Of a DNA stretch of 64,000 nt, positions 1 through 15,563 are shown piece after piece. The notes beneath the pieces are model-generated. The model searched no databases. It was not told the DNA's origin and saw nothing but the letters and a program-made list of their open reading frames with translations. Source of the stretch: Microvelia longipes (taxonomy: Eukaryota; Arthropoda; Insecta; Hemiptera; Veliidae); assembly GCA_018340805.1 (NCBI GenBank), contig JACMZG010001908.1, positions 42,560,680 through 42,624,679 on the forward strand. Direction: 5' to 3'. Every line of letters begins with the position of its first letter. Within the stretch, counting starts at the first letter, position 1. A program made the translations under genes and the position numbers.

Positions 1-2170
1 ATTATTTGTCATATTTTACCTTAATCCGTTTTAAGTTCATTATTTATGTTTTTATAATTACCTCTGGGAAAACATTTAATGAAATAGTAGCCACAAATGT
101 TAATTAAATGAGGAAAGATATTTTCGCTAGTCTTCTGTCCTCATTATAATAAAACACAACTACAAGCTAGTCAAAACTCTATATAATCAACCATGTCTTC
201 TCCTTAGTCAGATAAAAAGAAAATGATTTTCTTTTGTAAAAAAGACACAACCTCATACCAGAGGCTGTAAAGCCTCATATTCTTCAGCTAGTATATGATC
301 ACCATAGTAATAATAGCTTTGAAAAAAATGTTTTTTAATTTATTGATTAACCATAAAAATAAAAAATATTTCAAGTAATTTTAAAAACTAGACTTTAAAG
401 CCGAGTCGCATAAATAACATAGCAAACACAGACACTAGCTTGATCCAAGGCGAGAAGTGATTATTCAACTTTTGTTGATAAAATTCAATTGAACCATTTT
501 TGTCAAATTTGAAATTTTGGCAAATTTACAAATAAATTTGAAAACGAGTTGAAACACAGATTAAAGAAATAAAAGATTTAAGAAAACATCTTAAGCCAAG
601 TTTGATTACATAGAGCTTTGATGAATAATTTATGTTTCTATATATCTTACTAACTATCTATAACCCTATTAAACAGGACAAAACACTAACACAAACATAT
701 TTCTTTATCCAATAAAAAATTACTTCAAAAACATTTAACAATTAATTATATACCCTTAAAATTTTTTAACCTCTCCTAATAAGGAGGAAGCATTAAATTA
801 AAAAATATTTATTTTATTTCACAAAAATATTTTAATTTTTTCCAACAATTATTTTTCAATAACAAAAAATATATTTTTTTTACTTTTTTAAAATATAAAA
901 TTTTGTAACAATGTATTAGATTAGGGATGGATATACTTGGATTGTCTTTTAATTCAACTTAAGCTTACTGTTGGGTTGAATAACGTCATTGGGTGGACTT
1001 CATCTCAGTCATATCATTTCAGTCTCTTTCCCTACAAAACATAAGGACTTAAGGAGGAAACTTAAGGACTTCCCTATTTTCATTCCCTACTCCATTGGAG
1101 ATGGATCTGTGGGGACAGCAAAAATGAAATCTTCTAAATTACCATGCTACAAACCCCGTCTTATAGCAGGACTTCTCATTTCCTTTAAATAACCACAGAT
1201 CTATCAAAGTTCAACCAACAGATGGATTTCAGTTGAATCAAAAAAACAAACCGAAAATAAGTAAACAAGCTTTTATAATTTTAAATAACAAAAATACTAA
1301 AGTCAAGAGATAAAAATGTATAATAATGAAGCATTGTTATAATTTTGCATTAATGCCTTCACTTTTTCAACCACTGCTGAGTTTAATAATTGAAAATATA
1401 ATTAAGTACTCATTAAATAAAATAAAGTACTCATAAGTGGTTTTTCCACAAATCTACATTTAATCACTAAAAAACATATTAATCTCACAAAGTTAATAAT
1501 AAATAAAGTATTATAACTCATAATAATAATAAAGTAAATAAATAACTGTAATACAAAATAAGACAATACTTACATCATAAGTTATTTTATTTGGTTAAAA
1601 TTACAATTTTTGGTATTAATAATACCAAAATTGCAAGCTATTATTAATACCCCAAATTAGAGGGGGAAAATTCCTTATGGGAAGAACCACAGCTAAAAGC
1701 TGATTTACATTGATGTAGTATTATAAATATTAAGCCTGTAAAATGTAATATTATTATGTTGTAACAAATGGTGATATGATGATGATTAGAGGGGAAATTT
1801 AGAGAATATTATTTTAATATGGTTGCAATAAACAATTATTTCTTTAATTTTGTAAGACTTAATATTGTTTTAGCTTGAGAGTTAACCTTATTTTACAATA
1901 AGGTGTGTCTAAAATTCAACTATGTATTGTGAAATTATTAAAGGGCTGACAATATTAAAACTCACATTTAAATTTAACTCATCCACAATAACTTAAGATA
2001 CATTCAATAAATTTACTTGTTAGAACTATTCATGTTTAAAAGCTTAATTATAGAATTGTATGACCACCTTAATATAAATGCAGGGTGACCCCACATAGAG
2101 TTGTCTAGGCACATAAATGACCAGATATATAAGTTTTCATGATAAAGCCACTCTTCATGTAAAGTTTTGC

Positions 2171-2210
<40 letters not shown>

Positions 2211-2222
2211 TATATGCATTGC

Positions 2223-2308
<86 letters not shown>

Positions 2309-2709
2309 AAACACACACACACACAATGTATAAACCAAATATTGGATAAAGTATAACAAAAATACTTAAAAAAATACTTATTACATTGCAACTTTGACAG
2401 AAGAGAGAAGAAAGAAGACATGTATGTGTGTATTTATTTTGGTTTACAAAATAACTATTCAATAAAAACTTAAGCCATAACTTCTTTTAATGAGAAAGAT
2501 CTTTTTTGAAAAATGGAATTTTCAATTATTTTTATCTTCATTTGGGGTCACCCATATGTAGGACAATATAATATACCCCTTTTTACACTCATATATATTT
2601 TTTAAAAATCTTTAACAATTATTATCTTTTAATCTTCCCTAAACATCATTTAAACTTAAAAGCTTATTTACTTGTTAATACAAAAACTTTTTTAAAAATT
2701 GGTCACTAT
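1..2709. other. Intergenic, no gene recognised
   Basis: AT-rich sequence with many short stop-closed frames. The only dominant structure is a (TA)n tract at 2170-2310. A 67-codon frame at 989-1192 shows no family features and is treated as chance. The region lies 3' of the BTB gene and may include its 3' UTR just below 2710. Confidence 0.6.
2168..2326. repeat. (TA)n microsatellite ending in (CA)n
   Basis: Long alternating TA tracts, interrupted twice by gcattgcatatac-like breaks, end in acacacacac at about 2310-2322. Overlapping frames here encode only Tyr/Ile repeats and are not genes. Confidence 0.95.
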
Positions 2710-5700
2710 TTATAAAGAAAAAGTTTTGACAATAGTGGGGCAAGCAACAGGTGTGAGTGTTGTTTCTTTATTGGAAGGAGAGGGGAGAGAGTGTGTGTGT
2801 ACAGTGTGGGTAATAGTATTACTGTATGTTGTGCTAGAGCTACTCTGATGGCTTGAACCTGGTTGTGGTTGATGACTCGATGCACTGTGGTGAGTTTGCT
2901 GTTGATGATGTCCACCTGACGGCCCAGGAGGACCACCACCACCACTTGATGAACCTGATGTCATTCCTAAAGAGTTTTGTCTTTCGTGATATTCCTAAAA
3001 AGAAAAAATATTTTAACACCAACAAAAAATGTTTATTATACTATTTTCCTATCTGACACATGATATTTAAATAAATAATAAAACTTTTATACAACTGTTT
3101 TACAAATTAAAAATTTACAGCCTTTTAAACAAACTTAGTATGTTAAGCTTTTCAGCAAAAACTGAACAAAGAACTTGCAGTACAGAGTAACTAGACTCTC
3201 CTGTTATAATTTTAATTTTTGACTTGCATACTAAAAAAGATGACTCCACCATAGTAAAATCACAACATACCAGTTAGCATAATGAACTATTATTATCGTT
3301 AGTATTCACCTGAAAGCAGGGAACTATACAGAGATTAGTTTGACAATCAGGACAATGGTATTTAGTTTTTCTTCTCAGTATTCTACCATGTGTGTCGATA
3401 GTATTCCAACAGAAATTACAGCCTAGAGCTGGACCAGGTCTCAGTGCAGGACAGTGGCATGCTCTACCCCCACCTTCCCCTTCCCTTCCTGTAGGGCTGC
3501 ATGTTTCTATCACTCCGCATACCTGCCAATCAAAATCACACAAAGATAAATAAATCAAACAACTCAATAGAGTATTTGCACAATTCTTTTAATGCATTAT
3601 ATTTAAGTATGTCATATAAAAGAACACCCTGTAAAATATTAGAATGAAAAAACTTATACTTTTGATGATACAGCAAAAAAACAAAAAATATATTTCTTCT
3701 GGTAGGAAAACGACCTCAACTGCTTGTGTGACGTCAGATGTAAGAATACCGCCTTGCATTAAAATATTCACAAGAGCAACACTCATAAGAGTTTAATACT
3801 GTCAACAAGATGATACTGACAGCTGTAGTTATCACGTTCCTTAGGCATTGTATTATCTGGAACACGGAATTGTTTTGTTTCAGTCTTCTTTACATTCTAT
3901 TGAACTGTAAGCAATTGTTGACCATAAATATTTCTAACTAAAACTCTCATCTGTACATTAAACAACCCAACCTTTAGACCGTTCCGTTTTCACCCCACTC
4001 TCTCACCCATTCCTCTTCTTAAAATGCTTATTTCGACTATTTAAAATTAAATTAAATTTTTTTTACAGCTTAATATATTTTTTTAAACGCATTTAATCAT
4101 TTTATGAGCCACAAATTGTTTTTGGAAAAATGCAAATACTCTATTCTTCATTATGTAGAATGAAGAATAGAACCATACAATTCCATTAAACATTAAGTTT
4201 TTAATTAATGTTATTAAATTTTAATTTCCATAAAACCATACAATTCTATATGAGATGTTTAAATCCTAGTCACTCAAAACACTGTCCTTTATTTCCCCGA
4301 AAATTTTTGAAAAAAAAATAAGAAAAAAAAAATCGGGAACAGAGTACTTTGGAGTGTTTTGTCATCACTTTGGATTTGCTAGTTGCTAAATCCAGAGATA
4401 TCCAGGTATCGGATTTCTTTGCAAACACAGTACTTTTTCTATATACATACAGTATAAATGAGGAAATGTAAAAAGTTAAAAAACTGATGGCATTTGCCTC
4501 ACAGAGGTCAGGAGGGAGGAGCATATGTAGAGCACCGTTTCTCAACCTTTTTGATTCACAAGACCCAACAAATTCGAAGGTAACTGCCCTGGGAACCAAT
4601 TCATTTAATTTAAACTTGATTCATATAATTCAATCAATGTCAAATCAATGCACACTTCTTTGAAAAACCTCAATGATTCATTGAATTTTCATACTCATTC
4701 ATAAACTACTACACCACAGATATTTCAGATGAAAAATAGCCAAACCGGGTCGAAAAGTAGTAAGACAAATAATTAGAATTAAAATAATCATGAATTAAGA
4801 ATTTAACTAATGAACCCAAATAAAGCCAGTAATGGTTCACATATTTCCTAGCTCATTTTTTTCTATTACTGCGTTATGTTTTAGTTTAAATTTTAATAAA
4901 AGTTCAAAGTGCAATATTAATTTATGGCATTTTACATATTATACATTTGGCAGACTTTTTGCTTGACGTTTTTGTTTGTACTTGTACATTTACCAAATAA
5001 AGTTTATTTATTTAGTTAGTACTTAATAAATGAAGACAACTAAGTACAACTTATGCAACACACTGCTCATTCATTTCTCAGTTATAGTTAGTTTCAAAGT
5101 ATCAATAACGATACATACAGATGACACTAACCTGAGGGGTAATAGTATGATGTGAAGATCTTCTCTGATCATCATGAAGAGATCTGGATCTAGGAGGAGT
5201 ACACGTCGTCTCTGGTGGAGGGGGAGAAGTAGGAGTGGGAGGAGTGACGTGAACCTGTGGTACATGACTCTCATATTCACGATGACTCACATTCTAAACA
5301 TAATTGAATAACATTTTAAGTAGACAGTAGGCAAAAGGTAACCTGTTGAATATCTCATAGGGAAGTTTTCTAGTTTCTGCCACCAAAAATCATTTTCTAA
5401 ACATTATATCCTTTACTATGATTTTTCATATGAACTGACTTTTATCAATTGAATAACATTTAAGTGTTTATTTCCTTTGAAATGAATATTCGCGATTCAA
5501 AGAGATAGTTGTCAGGTTGGCAAAACAAATTGAGGGCACAATTTGTTGCCAATTTTTTTTTATCATGAAAGCAAATGGATTTTTTTTTATTTCTTTATTC
5601 CTTTTTAATTTGTAATAAATGAGTTAAAAATGAATAGAGCAACCATTGGTGCTAAAAAATTGTCAACATTTCATGAATAAATATTTATATTATACCAGGA

Positions 5701-7141
5701 TTTTAAATATAGAATCAGGCTCTTACCACTAGACTTGGATTTGTCTGATTTTACCCAGAGATAATAAAATCTAATCGGATAATTTAAACAAACATTTTAC
5801 AAAAAAGAGTGAATTTAGTGAGTTTTTAATTATTTTAGTGGTTAAATAAAATTTGCTAACATTTAATAAATTAAAACACCATTATGGTGAAAATCAGCTT
5901 GTTATCAGTTAATTTAAATATCTGTTACAACTAATTTAAACAATTTAAGGCAATAAAAAGTAATTTTGTGAGTTAGTGCAGACTTAAATTATTTAAAAAT
6001 AAAATTAAGTAACGTTAATTATCGTTTTTACCTTCATATCACTCAGTTTAAATACTTGTGACAACCCATTAAAATCCTAGTTTTCAATTAAATAGTGATT
6101 CTACTGAGTTTATGTGCTCTAAAATTAATTAAATTAACACACTTTCAGAAAAAAATAAAGAAATAATCCCCAAAATAAGAAAAACCAAAAAAACCCAAAG
6201 GTGTTTTTTGGAAACAAAACCCATACAATATTTAAAAGATAAATACAAAAAATCACATAAGTCCAAGAATCACAAAAATGCTCATAAATAGTTTTATGTA
6301 GTTTGGATTGTTCAACGAAGTTGTCGTAGGGTAGGTTATACAACTTACTCACGATATTATAATTCATAAGGAAATTAATACAACTTCAATCTAATAATTG
6401 TGGCTTATGCTAATTCTAGCTTTTAATAACTTCTTTCACGTTTTCTTCTCTTGGCTTTGACAATTATGCAGTCTAAGGATCCCGGATTAATAATTTTATC
6501 AAGCATTAGAATAATTTAAATATTTTTAATTTTTAGAAAACGTGGAAATTAATTTAAATTCTAATTGTATACAAGTAAAATCAATCATATGTTCAATCAG
6601 GTTAGGAGAGTAACCCAGAACTTGTATTAAGTTTTTCATATGATATATTTGTTAATTTATATTTGATGAATGAAATTGTCTATGTTGACAAATGTTTGAT
6701 GAACATCCCACAGACTTTGAAAACTTCGTGGAGAGAAGAAAGGGTACCCAGAGAGAATGCAGGCCACCAATGGCAAGTGTTTTTTTTTAAATATTTTTTT
6801 AGATGTAATGAAGGATTAATTCCAGACATGGCAACTTGTTTTTTATTGATTAATTAAATAAAAGATTGCATTAAATACTTGTGAATGATGTGAAGGTGGT
6901 ACAGTTAAATGTGGACTTGAGTTCTGTTTGGGTAAGTAATGTGGTACACTGAGATGATGAGGTGAAGGCTCAGAACTATGTCTCTCAATACGAGGTATAA
7001 CTCTCTCTCTATCGCTATTGCCACTTTGTTCCTCTTCTTCTGCCGTACCACCGAGCTCCGTCTCTTTCTTTACTCTGTGTTGTCTCATTAATAATCTACC
7101 TCTCTTTGAGCCCATACTCATCCCACTTCCAGACTCTATAA
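2710..7141 (-). CDS. 3' exon block of the BTB gene with a Cys-rich ribbon domain
   Basis: Four exons join in frame on the minus strand. They are 7135 (or 7141)-6879 ([20 protein letters not shown], then acidic and His/Ser-rich sequence), 5293-5132 ([10 protein letters not shown], Pro/Thr-rich, ends TITPQ), 3522-3310 ([10 protein letters not shown], then the pairs CNFCWN and [15 protein letters not shown]) and 2994-2710 ([11 protein letters not shown], Gly/Ser/His-rich, stop). The last three junctions are phase 0 with GT-AG sites. The C-x2-C...C-x2-C...C-x3-C/H pattern followed by EYH resembles the Zn-ribbon at the C-terminus of some piggyBac-type transposases; this is a resemblance, not a proof. 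Membership in the BTB gene is inferred from strand, frame and position. A separate gene is possible, because no start codon with a clear promoter was found. Confidence 0.6.
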
Positions 7142-8123
7142 CTAAAATTCATTATCAAAATAATCACTTTATCAACTGAGCAGATAGAAATTGAAGTATT
7201 AAATGGACATATCTTTATTTTAAATAAGTAGCAGACAACAGAAAGGATTTTTTTTACTGATTATATAGTTACAAACCATGAGCAACACGCATGCTTTTTA
7301 ATTTTTTCATAATATGAAACTTTATGCTTTTATACAGTGTTGACTTAAACAAAAAATAAATTTGATGCGGTAAATTAAATTAGCTTAGGCGGCATCAAGT
7401 GGCAGAAAATTGACCTAAAAAGAAATTAATTTTGTTTTGTTGTAAAAGGTTATGTCAGGTTACTTACTCTTTGGGTTATTTTCTTTTCCATCAGGCAAAG
7501 AACAGCGAAGTAAATTTCATTAAAATTTAATACAAAGCTCTTTTGGTTTGTAAGAGGTAAAATATAAACAAAACATATAATATAACAAAATATCTGAGAG
7601 ATTGAAATCCATTATATCACTTATACCATTTTCAGAAATTAAGCATTTTCAAAACAAAGCAGATTCATCTTCAGTAAATGTAATGTCACACAGCAATGTG
7701 TGTTTTACTATAGAAGTTATTCACTGATATAAATTTATTACTTAAGAGCTCAAGTTATTCCCTATAGGGAGTAAAGCCAAATAGGGTTAATTAATTAACC
7801 CTATTAATTAATTACTTCCGATAGGGTTAAGCTGAAACCAGACCCAGAGAAATTCATATCTAACAGCGAGTATTTAGTTTGCTTCTTCAACTTGTGGTAA
7901 ATATAACCTCTTTAATGATAACAAACCTGCTGAGTTTGATCCACAAATAACTAGCATATGTAACATACTCATCTTCCCCACATTGGAATTGCTTTGTCCT
8001 TAGAATTAGAAAATAACCCCATTTTATAATGCAGTAGGACTTTAGATTTGTTTTGCTGGTCTTCGATAGTTTTATTCCCAGCGATTACCCATTCTCACAC
8101 ACACAGATATATAATATATATAT

Positions 8124-8172
<49 letters not shown>

Positions 8173-11019
8173 CATTTATTACATGAAAATGAACACTCCT
8201 ATTAAATTTTATTAGTTTCATTAATTTTCCAACAAACGATGAATGTATAAGAAGAGTGAATTTTAAACACAATTTTGTGTTATTTTCAAATTTTATACTT
8301 TTTCAATTAAATCTGTGTTAGATATAAATAAAATCTAGATACAGATTCTATATCTTCATGTTGCACCAATATTAATTTCACATCAATTTATTTTTATTGT
8401 ATATAAAGGCTTATTTGTTACAAATATGAAATAAATGATAGTGTGCAATGAAAAATCAATTTATTAACTTTAAACAAACAACACATGTAAATTACACTTT
8501 TTTGACAAATCCAAAAAAATAAATAATTTTATTATTTCTAATAACTACTATGGCATCCTATGACTATAATATGTACAACTTATCTACCTTATATTTAGAA
8601 AAATGTATAATACGTTTAAGAGATTTCTAATGAAGGGAGTACCAGGTAAGGTAAGAACAAACTGCAAAACAGCATAAAAAATTACCAAGGAGAAATGAGA
8701 AAATCAAAACAACCAATTAACCATTAACTAATTAAACTTTAGGACTTCAAGTTACATGAGTGGTTAAACTACCTCAGAAATAACACTAAAGCTCAGTTAT
8801 ATTCCTCCTATATTAATTTGAACTCAGCATTGCATAATTCATTCCTTACCTGGTTGTGTTAACAATTTGGAAAGGACAAACAATTTTATTAATCTCTTTT
8901 ATATTAACTATTCTAATTTTGATCCAAGAAGGATATATTTCAAATTTATCAATGTATTCAACACAAATATTTACTTATATATTTAAGTTTTTCACTCCAA
9001 CTGAATAAAAAATAAAATAACTCTAGTTAAATAAAAAATCAGGTACAGGGTACCGGAACTTTTCCTTATCAACTCAGCTTGGCTACGCTCATCCTCATTC
9101 ATTTCCTCAGATAGTAATTACATCCATTTCATTCCCCGCGGTCACCCATCCAGGCACTGAACATGCTGGATGCTGCTTAACTTTTAGATTCAACAAAAAT
9201 CATGGATATACTTGTCATATTAAAATTAAATTTGTTTTGTTTGAACTTATTGGTGTACTTATATATTAAGCAAAAGAATGCACTTGTACCAAATTTCAAC
9301 TCAATTGAATTATTTTCCGATTTTTTACAATTTCCAAAAAAATGTACACAAGTCATTCAATAAAATTTGAACTAGTACCGGTAATGAGCTGAAACTGGGC
9401 ACATATACATGGCTTATACATATACATATACTGGTCTTATATGGCTACATGCGTGCTAAATTTCAGTCTTATAACATACTTTTTCTGCATTTTATGATTT
9501 TTTAATTTTCTCAATTTTCTGCATTTTACAGCACCCGGTGTAAAATGCATAAAATAATTTTTTATACATCATAAACCCTTATGATGTATAAAAAATTATT
9601 TTATGAATAGCATAATTACACCTATAAATTGATTTTTTTACCAAGTTTTGACTCTGAAGCATAAATACACAGGGAGCTATGATGACAACAGACACACACA
9701 CATAAAAGACAACACCAAATTCCAGTGACATCTCGGTTAGAATTTTTTGCAAACACAATACTTTTCCTATATACCTATGGTATAAATGAGGAAAAGTAAA
9801 AAAAAATCAATAATAAACAGTCTATTTGGAATCTCTAAAGACAACTAAATATGATTAGTTCAATAATAACAATTAACAATTTACAGTCTTGTTAACTCAC
9901 ATAGTAAATTTTATTTCCCTTCCCTTTCCCTTCCTAGGGAATAGGCAGACAAAAGTCAGATTCATATTTAGATTGGTTAAATGAGGAATAAAAGCGGGGA
10001 TGATGCAATACTTCTATCTGTTTAACCAACCTTGTGCCTCCCTTACTCTACCTACATTACAGATTGCTTTATCTTTATATTTTTATTAATTACTTAAAAT
10101 TTATTTGATATTAGCATTATTAACTATTTTAAAACTGGTTTCTTTAAAATCAGAGCTTCAAGTGCAATATAACATTATGTCATTTTTTTGCTAAATCTCT
10201 TTGTATTAGTTCACTAGTCATAGGTAAAATTTAATATGGAACATGGACAGAAAATTTCAGCTCTTATATTATTTTCCTCAGCAGAACCTCAGGAGCTAAA
10301 ATGTTAATAATCTCCCTCAGCAAGCCTCAGGAGCTAACTAGTTTATCTCTCTTGCCCTGTAATGATGATTGTAGTAATGATTTTTCCACAGCTTTGCCTA
10401 AGCATGAAACTTAGCTGTAAAGCTAAGTTTCATTTAAGCTTAATTTAAGCTAAATTAAGCTGTAAAACTTTTTTCTATCCCTTGTTATTTTTTTTAAGTA
10501 ATTTATTTCAGCATTTTACTTTTCCTTATTTATACCATGTGTACAGGAAAAGTATTGTGTTTTAAAGATCAAGATAATTTATCAATTACTTTGATTTTAA
10601 GTTAAATCAATAAAAATAGAGTTTTGTAATCAATCTATATTCTAGTACTTCTAAATTTTAAAGTTTTTTTTTTAAAAAACAACTAATATATACAATGAAT
10701 AATACTATGAATTACAAAACAAAACAAGCAATAGCCAAATTATATTATTTTATTTATTCCATTGCAATAGGCTGATAACAGGCGGTTCCAACCCTTAGCC
10801 AATATGTGGAATTGTGCACCAGACTGTGTGGCCACATTTATCTGACTTTGTGAGCTTTAGCCATCTTAGCTTGAAATAGCCCCATTGGAGAGATATTTGT
10901 TGTCTAATTGTTGTAGGATTATTTGTAAATGATTCAGCATACCAAAAAACCTAATTAACAACACCCCACTTGATCCCCTTTAAATGCAAATTTAATGAAT
11001 TTGTGTGTGTGTTTTATAT

Positions 11020-11086
<67 letters not shown>

Positions 11087-11162
11087 GGTTTTTTCAGTCA
11101 CTTAAGATAGTACAATTTAGCTGAAACCGGATTCATTTGAATCAGCATGTCATAAACTAATA

Positions 11163-11228
<66 letters not shown>

Positions 11229-14200
11229 TAGAGTCCTAAGATGGATGAATACTATCAAGCTGATAACACGATGCCTAATTTTCATAAATAATTCACAATA
11301 ATTGCAATAATAATGATAAAAAGATTCTAAATATTATTTAGGCATTTTTTGCAAGGTGGGTGCTTCCAGCAAGCATTTTAACATCTTTTAAAAATATTTT
11401 CTTGTCAATTAAGTTACTAGATGGGTTAGCAAAGATTAAAAATTAAATGCTCTCCCCTTAACAATATAATATAATATTTTAAATAGGAAAAAGGTAAAAT
11501 GTGCTTATTTAATGCAAAACTGTAATTGTATTTTATGTTTGTACAGTATGTATGGGTAGGTGAAACAAGCAAATATTTACAAATAGAGTCCTCTATCATT
11601 ACATAGTGTTTTATATTAGAGAGTGTTATACAAATAGTAAGGAGGGATATTGACTGCTGACTCATCATATTTTTGTTGAAACCTGTTTATAAATGGTGGG
11701 GGATGGAATGGAGGAGATTGAAGGTGATGGTGGGGAGTAGGGGTAGTAGGGTGTGGAGGTTGTCGTTCAGAGTGAGGTTGTTCAGAGTGCAGTTCAGTGT
11801 GTACAAGGTCTTCAGGTTGAGTCTGTTGGTCAGATAATTTCGGTGAGCAGGGTTGAGATCCGTTCTGTATAGGTGTAGGAGGTGGAAGACGTAAATCCTT
11901 TCCGTAGTTTGAAATCTGTTGGGATTTAACTTTAGTTGAAGGTCTAACCAAAGGAAGTCCTCTTCTCTTATATTCCAGCCACAAAGTCCTGTTATTAACA
12001 CCATAAACCTTGGCAGCTTTGCAGAACCCTAATCTTCCAGATCTGACAGCATCCAATGCTGCTATAAAATTCTCTTCAGCTTGAGGATTTGCAACTCTTT
12101 TCCTTTTGGATCCGCCTGGTTCTGGCTCCCAACTTGTTTGTTCCCATTCCAATGGACCTTCCCACCCTATCACACACACACAAACAACCATTCTGTTTAA
12201 TATATGAACACATTCGCAACTTTAAAACTAAAAGAATATTATTTTCTAGCTATCTAAGAAAATTCTTCTTTAGACATTAAAACCTTTACTCTGTAACTTT
12301 ATCCTATTACTTTTAACAGGGTAAAAAATGTTTGAAGATTGAACTGAAAATTGACAATTCCCAACATTTTCCGAGGTTTAAAATATTTTATAAAGTAGTG
12401 AAATTATTACATAATACATATGTATTATGTAATAATACATATTTATTATTACATGTAATAATACATTTGTGAAAATTAGGCACTACAAAGCAGTAAAATG
12501 ATTTTAAAACATCAATTATCCTCAATTAGTTGATATCTCATGGAGATATTTTACACAATTGTGAATAACTTTTATTTAAAATTAACACAATGTTGAGAGA
12601 GATTATTACAGCAATTATTTGGATTTTAAATGTATTTGTAACTTATTAGTACTTAATCCACTTATTAGTACTTACTTATCAAATATAAGGATATTTGCAG
12701 AATTATTTATTTTAATTTGAAAAAATAAAATATTGTTTTATTACATGTTTAAAGAATATTATAAGTAAAGATAAATGTTTAAGAATGAATAATTTCATGT
12801 TTTAGAAGGGGTATTTTACATTTAATATTAAAAAAAATCTGCAAAGAGCTCCACAAGGGAAGAGTTTCTAAGAATTAACTAGATTTTGTATAAATTTTCT
12901 TAGTTTTTTAAGTTGCTTAAGAAGTTAATCTCTTTCAGTGTTAAATTACTTGAGCAAAAAATCACTGTGTTCGTATCTGACCAAAAAGTTTATAAAAAAT
13001 TGAAACAGTAAGAGAACTTAAGGTAGTATCCTCTTCCATTTTGGTGTGTTTACAGCATTACTATGTCCCTAAACAAACCCCAATCAATCACTCACACACA
13101 AGCATACTGGTCCAGTAATAACAATGAAACCACTAATAAACCAGGCGGATAGGTTGGATAGAAGCCTGAAGAGAAATATAAGAGGAGATGACAATGTATC
13201 TAAAATTTAAATTATGGCTTCATCAAAACAGTACCACATGAAAAAGAAAAGTTAACAGATTGTCCTTTGAGCTCATCAAAAACTTTTTCTCCCAAATCTT
13301 AAATTCAATATTTCAAATACATATAAAAAATATGTATAAAAATACACATTAAAGAAATAAATAAACAAATTTACAATATTATAAACATTTAAAATATAGA
13401 GGCTCTATCAATAAATATAAAATAAAAACAGTTTGCTGGAAACACCCCAAAACAAAGAGAACAAACATGTTAATAAACATTAATAGATTTATGCATCATT
13501 TAAATTAATTAAGCATAATATGATCTCAAAAGAGGCATGCAAAATAGAGGAATTTTCATCAACTTAAATAAATAGGACTGACTAACTCTTAATAGGATTA
13601 TTTGAAGATAACATTTTTTAATTATTTGATGCTTTTCAGCATTTTTCTTTAAAAGATAGCTTTTTATTTTTTAATGAGTGGTTGGCAAAAGATTGGCTTT
13701 ATTAGTTTATATCAAAAGTATACTCCTAGTAACCTCAAGCTAGAGATAGTGATAGTAATTAGGGAGAGGTGAGATCACCTAGCAAGTAGGCCACGTTCCT
13801 GCGCCCTTTTGGCTAACTCGCTTAGATAGAAGATAGTCTTCTACCTTATGAATCCCGTGTGCAGACATTTACATTTAATCCATAGAAGAGACATTTTTAC
13901 AAAGAATCCGTGGCTTTACTATAAGTTTCTAAAACTTTAACTAGAAACAATACGTGCCCCACTACCAGAATAAGTTTTCCTATTATTGAAACCATAAGAC
14001 AGAAACATGTACATATTTTATGTAAGGTACTATTGAGGATCCTAAACTTTGCCTAAACCCAGGTGCATTTAGGGTTAGGGATCTTTTACGAGTACCTGAC
14101 ATGGTACAGTAATATCAGTTAGTATTTATGCAAGCTTAATAACAATTTTTTTGATAAGTACAAATTAAATTTACAATGTATAGTTCTCACAAACTAGGCG

Positions 14201-15432
14201 GAGGGCACGAACCTCTAAAAGCCTTGAATTATCATGCTAATATTAGGCAGTAATAGTATTAGTGCTCATTAAATTTAATAAAAATATATTCTGGAAGTAT
14301 AAATGAAATCCACTTTGTGGTTATTCTTGCATACTAGGTTAAGGGTGCGAATCTAAATGGAACTTAAGTCATGTTATAATTCAACACTTAATTTTTAATA
14401 GATGTATGACAAATTTATTAAGAATATTGCCTGTGTGTGCAAACAATATGCACCTATGTTGGTTTCTAGATATTCATTCATTATAAAAATACCAAATATT
14501 AAAAATTTCGAAAAGACAATTTCGCAAGGAAAATTACAAAAAAAATGACCAGAATAATAGGAAAGTGATTTCAATAGAAATTTTTGTATACATTAGAAAA
14601 ATTATAAAACATTTTTGATAAAGCAAAAATTAGAAATGAATACCTGGTAACTGTTGGATAAGACTGGTTTTAGGCTCTTCAGTGGATGATGACCACTTGA
14701 TATTGCTTGTATCACTGTGGTCTTCTGATAGCTGTCTCTGAAATTACAAACAAAGTAATTAAACACTACTGTTGAATAATATTTAAAGATCAAGGGATAA
14801 TGAGATAATAAGAAATTTTGGACACATGTTTTAAAAATTACACTACTGCAAACCCCTCAGGCGCAGGTCACCTAATTTTATAAGGAGTGCCTTATAAAAA
14901 AACAAGAGGCCTCCGGGCTCTTGGCCACTACACGGTGTTCGTGCAAAGGGCTGCTTCTTGGCCACATGGTTGTTGTCCAATATCGGTTTGGCATATTACT
15001 AGTTTATAAATGAGGCATACTGCCACATATGAGCAAATTTTCATATGTATTAGTCAAAAAACCTGATATGTTTACATCATGTTTAATAAGTCGATCAATA
15101 AAACCATAACTGATGCTGATAATAAATTGTAGCTTCATATTGTTTTTTTTTAACTATAAAGTAATATAGGTGTAAACAATATCAGCCTGATATAAGCACT
15201 TTGTGAAGATTTATGATTTTTTGAAATGTTTGTGGGGTCATTATTGTGGGTAATGACGTCACATATATTTTATAAATTAAAATATGTGGCTCCAGGGCAT
15301 TAACAAGGTTGGTTTTGTACCAAGTGTCATTTTGATTCGAGAAAGCGTTATCATGCCCCATAGAAATGTCTAGGAAAAAAACTTGTGCATACATATGTAC
15401 ATATATATATAATATATATATATAATATATAT

Positions 15433-15470
<38 letters not shown>

Positions 15471-15505
15471 ATAATATATACATACATATTACATATATAT
15501 ATATA

Positions 15506-15563
<58 letters not shown>

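Larger units (their letters stand above)
7142..11615. other. Gap between psq exon and 3' exon block
   Basis: 4.5 kb with no recognised exon. It holds (TA)n tracts at 8107-8170, 11016-11085 and 11157-11223, a full gaggaaaagt-family copy (9041-9803), a perfect 26-bp palindrome at 7780-7805, and a hairpin at 9548-9605. An unseen exon that would repair the reading-frame link may lie here. A strong AAAGA|GTAAGT donor (minus) near 7465 is one candidate. Confidence 0.5.

Noticed and set aside
989..1192. 67-codon plus-strand frame
   Set aside because: No recognisable family, no splice context, and no support from neighbouring exons.
2013..2462. Overlapping frames rich in Tyr/Ile on both strands
   Set aside because: They are read-through of the (TA)n and (CA)n microsatellite. 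The same applies to frames at 8072-8272, 15182-15627 and 50554-50835.
3589..3786. Minus frame whose C-terminal part recurs at 39115-39390
   Set aside because: The shared peptide reflects a duplicated non-coding repeat. The two frames diverge outside the shared DNA and carry indels.
13785..13870. tRNA gene
   Set aside because: Box A- and box B-like motifs are present but the acceptor and anticodon stems do not fold convincingly. At most a decayed tRNA-derived SINE.
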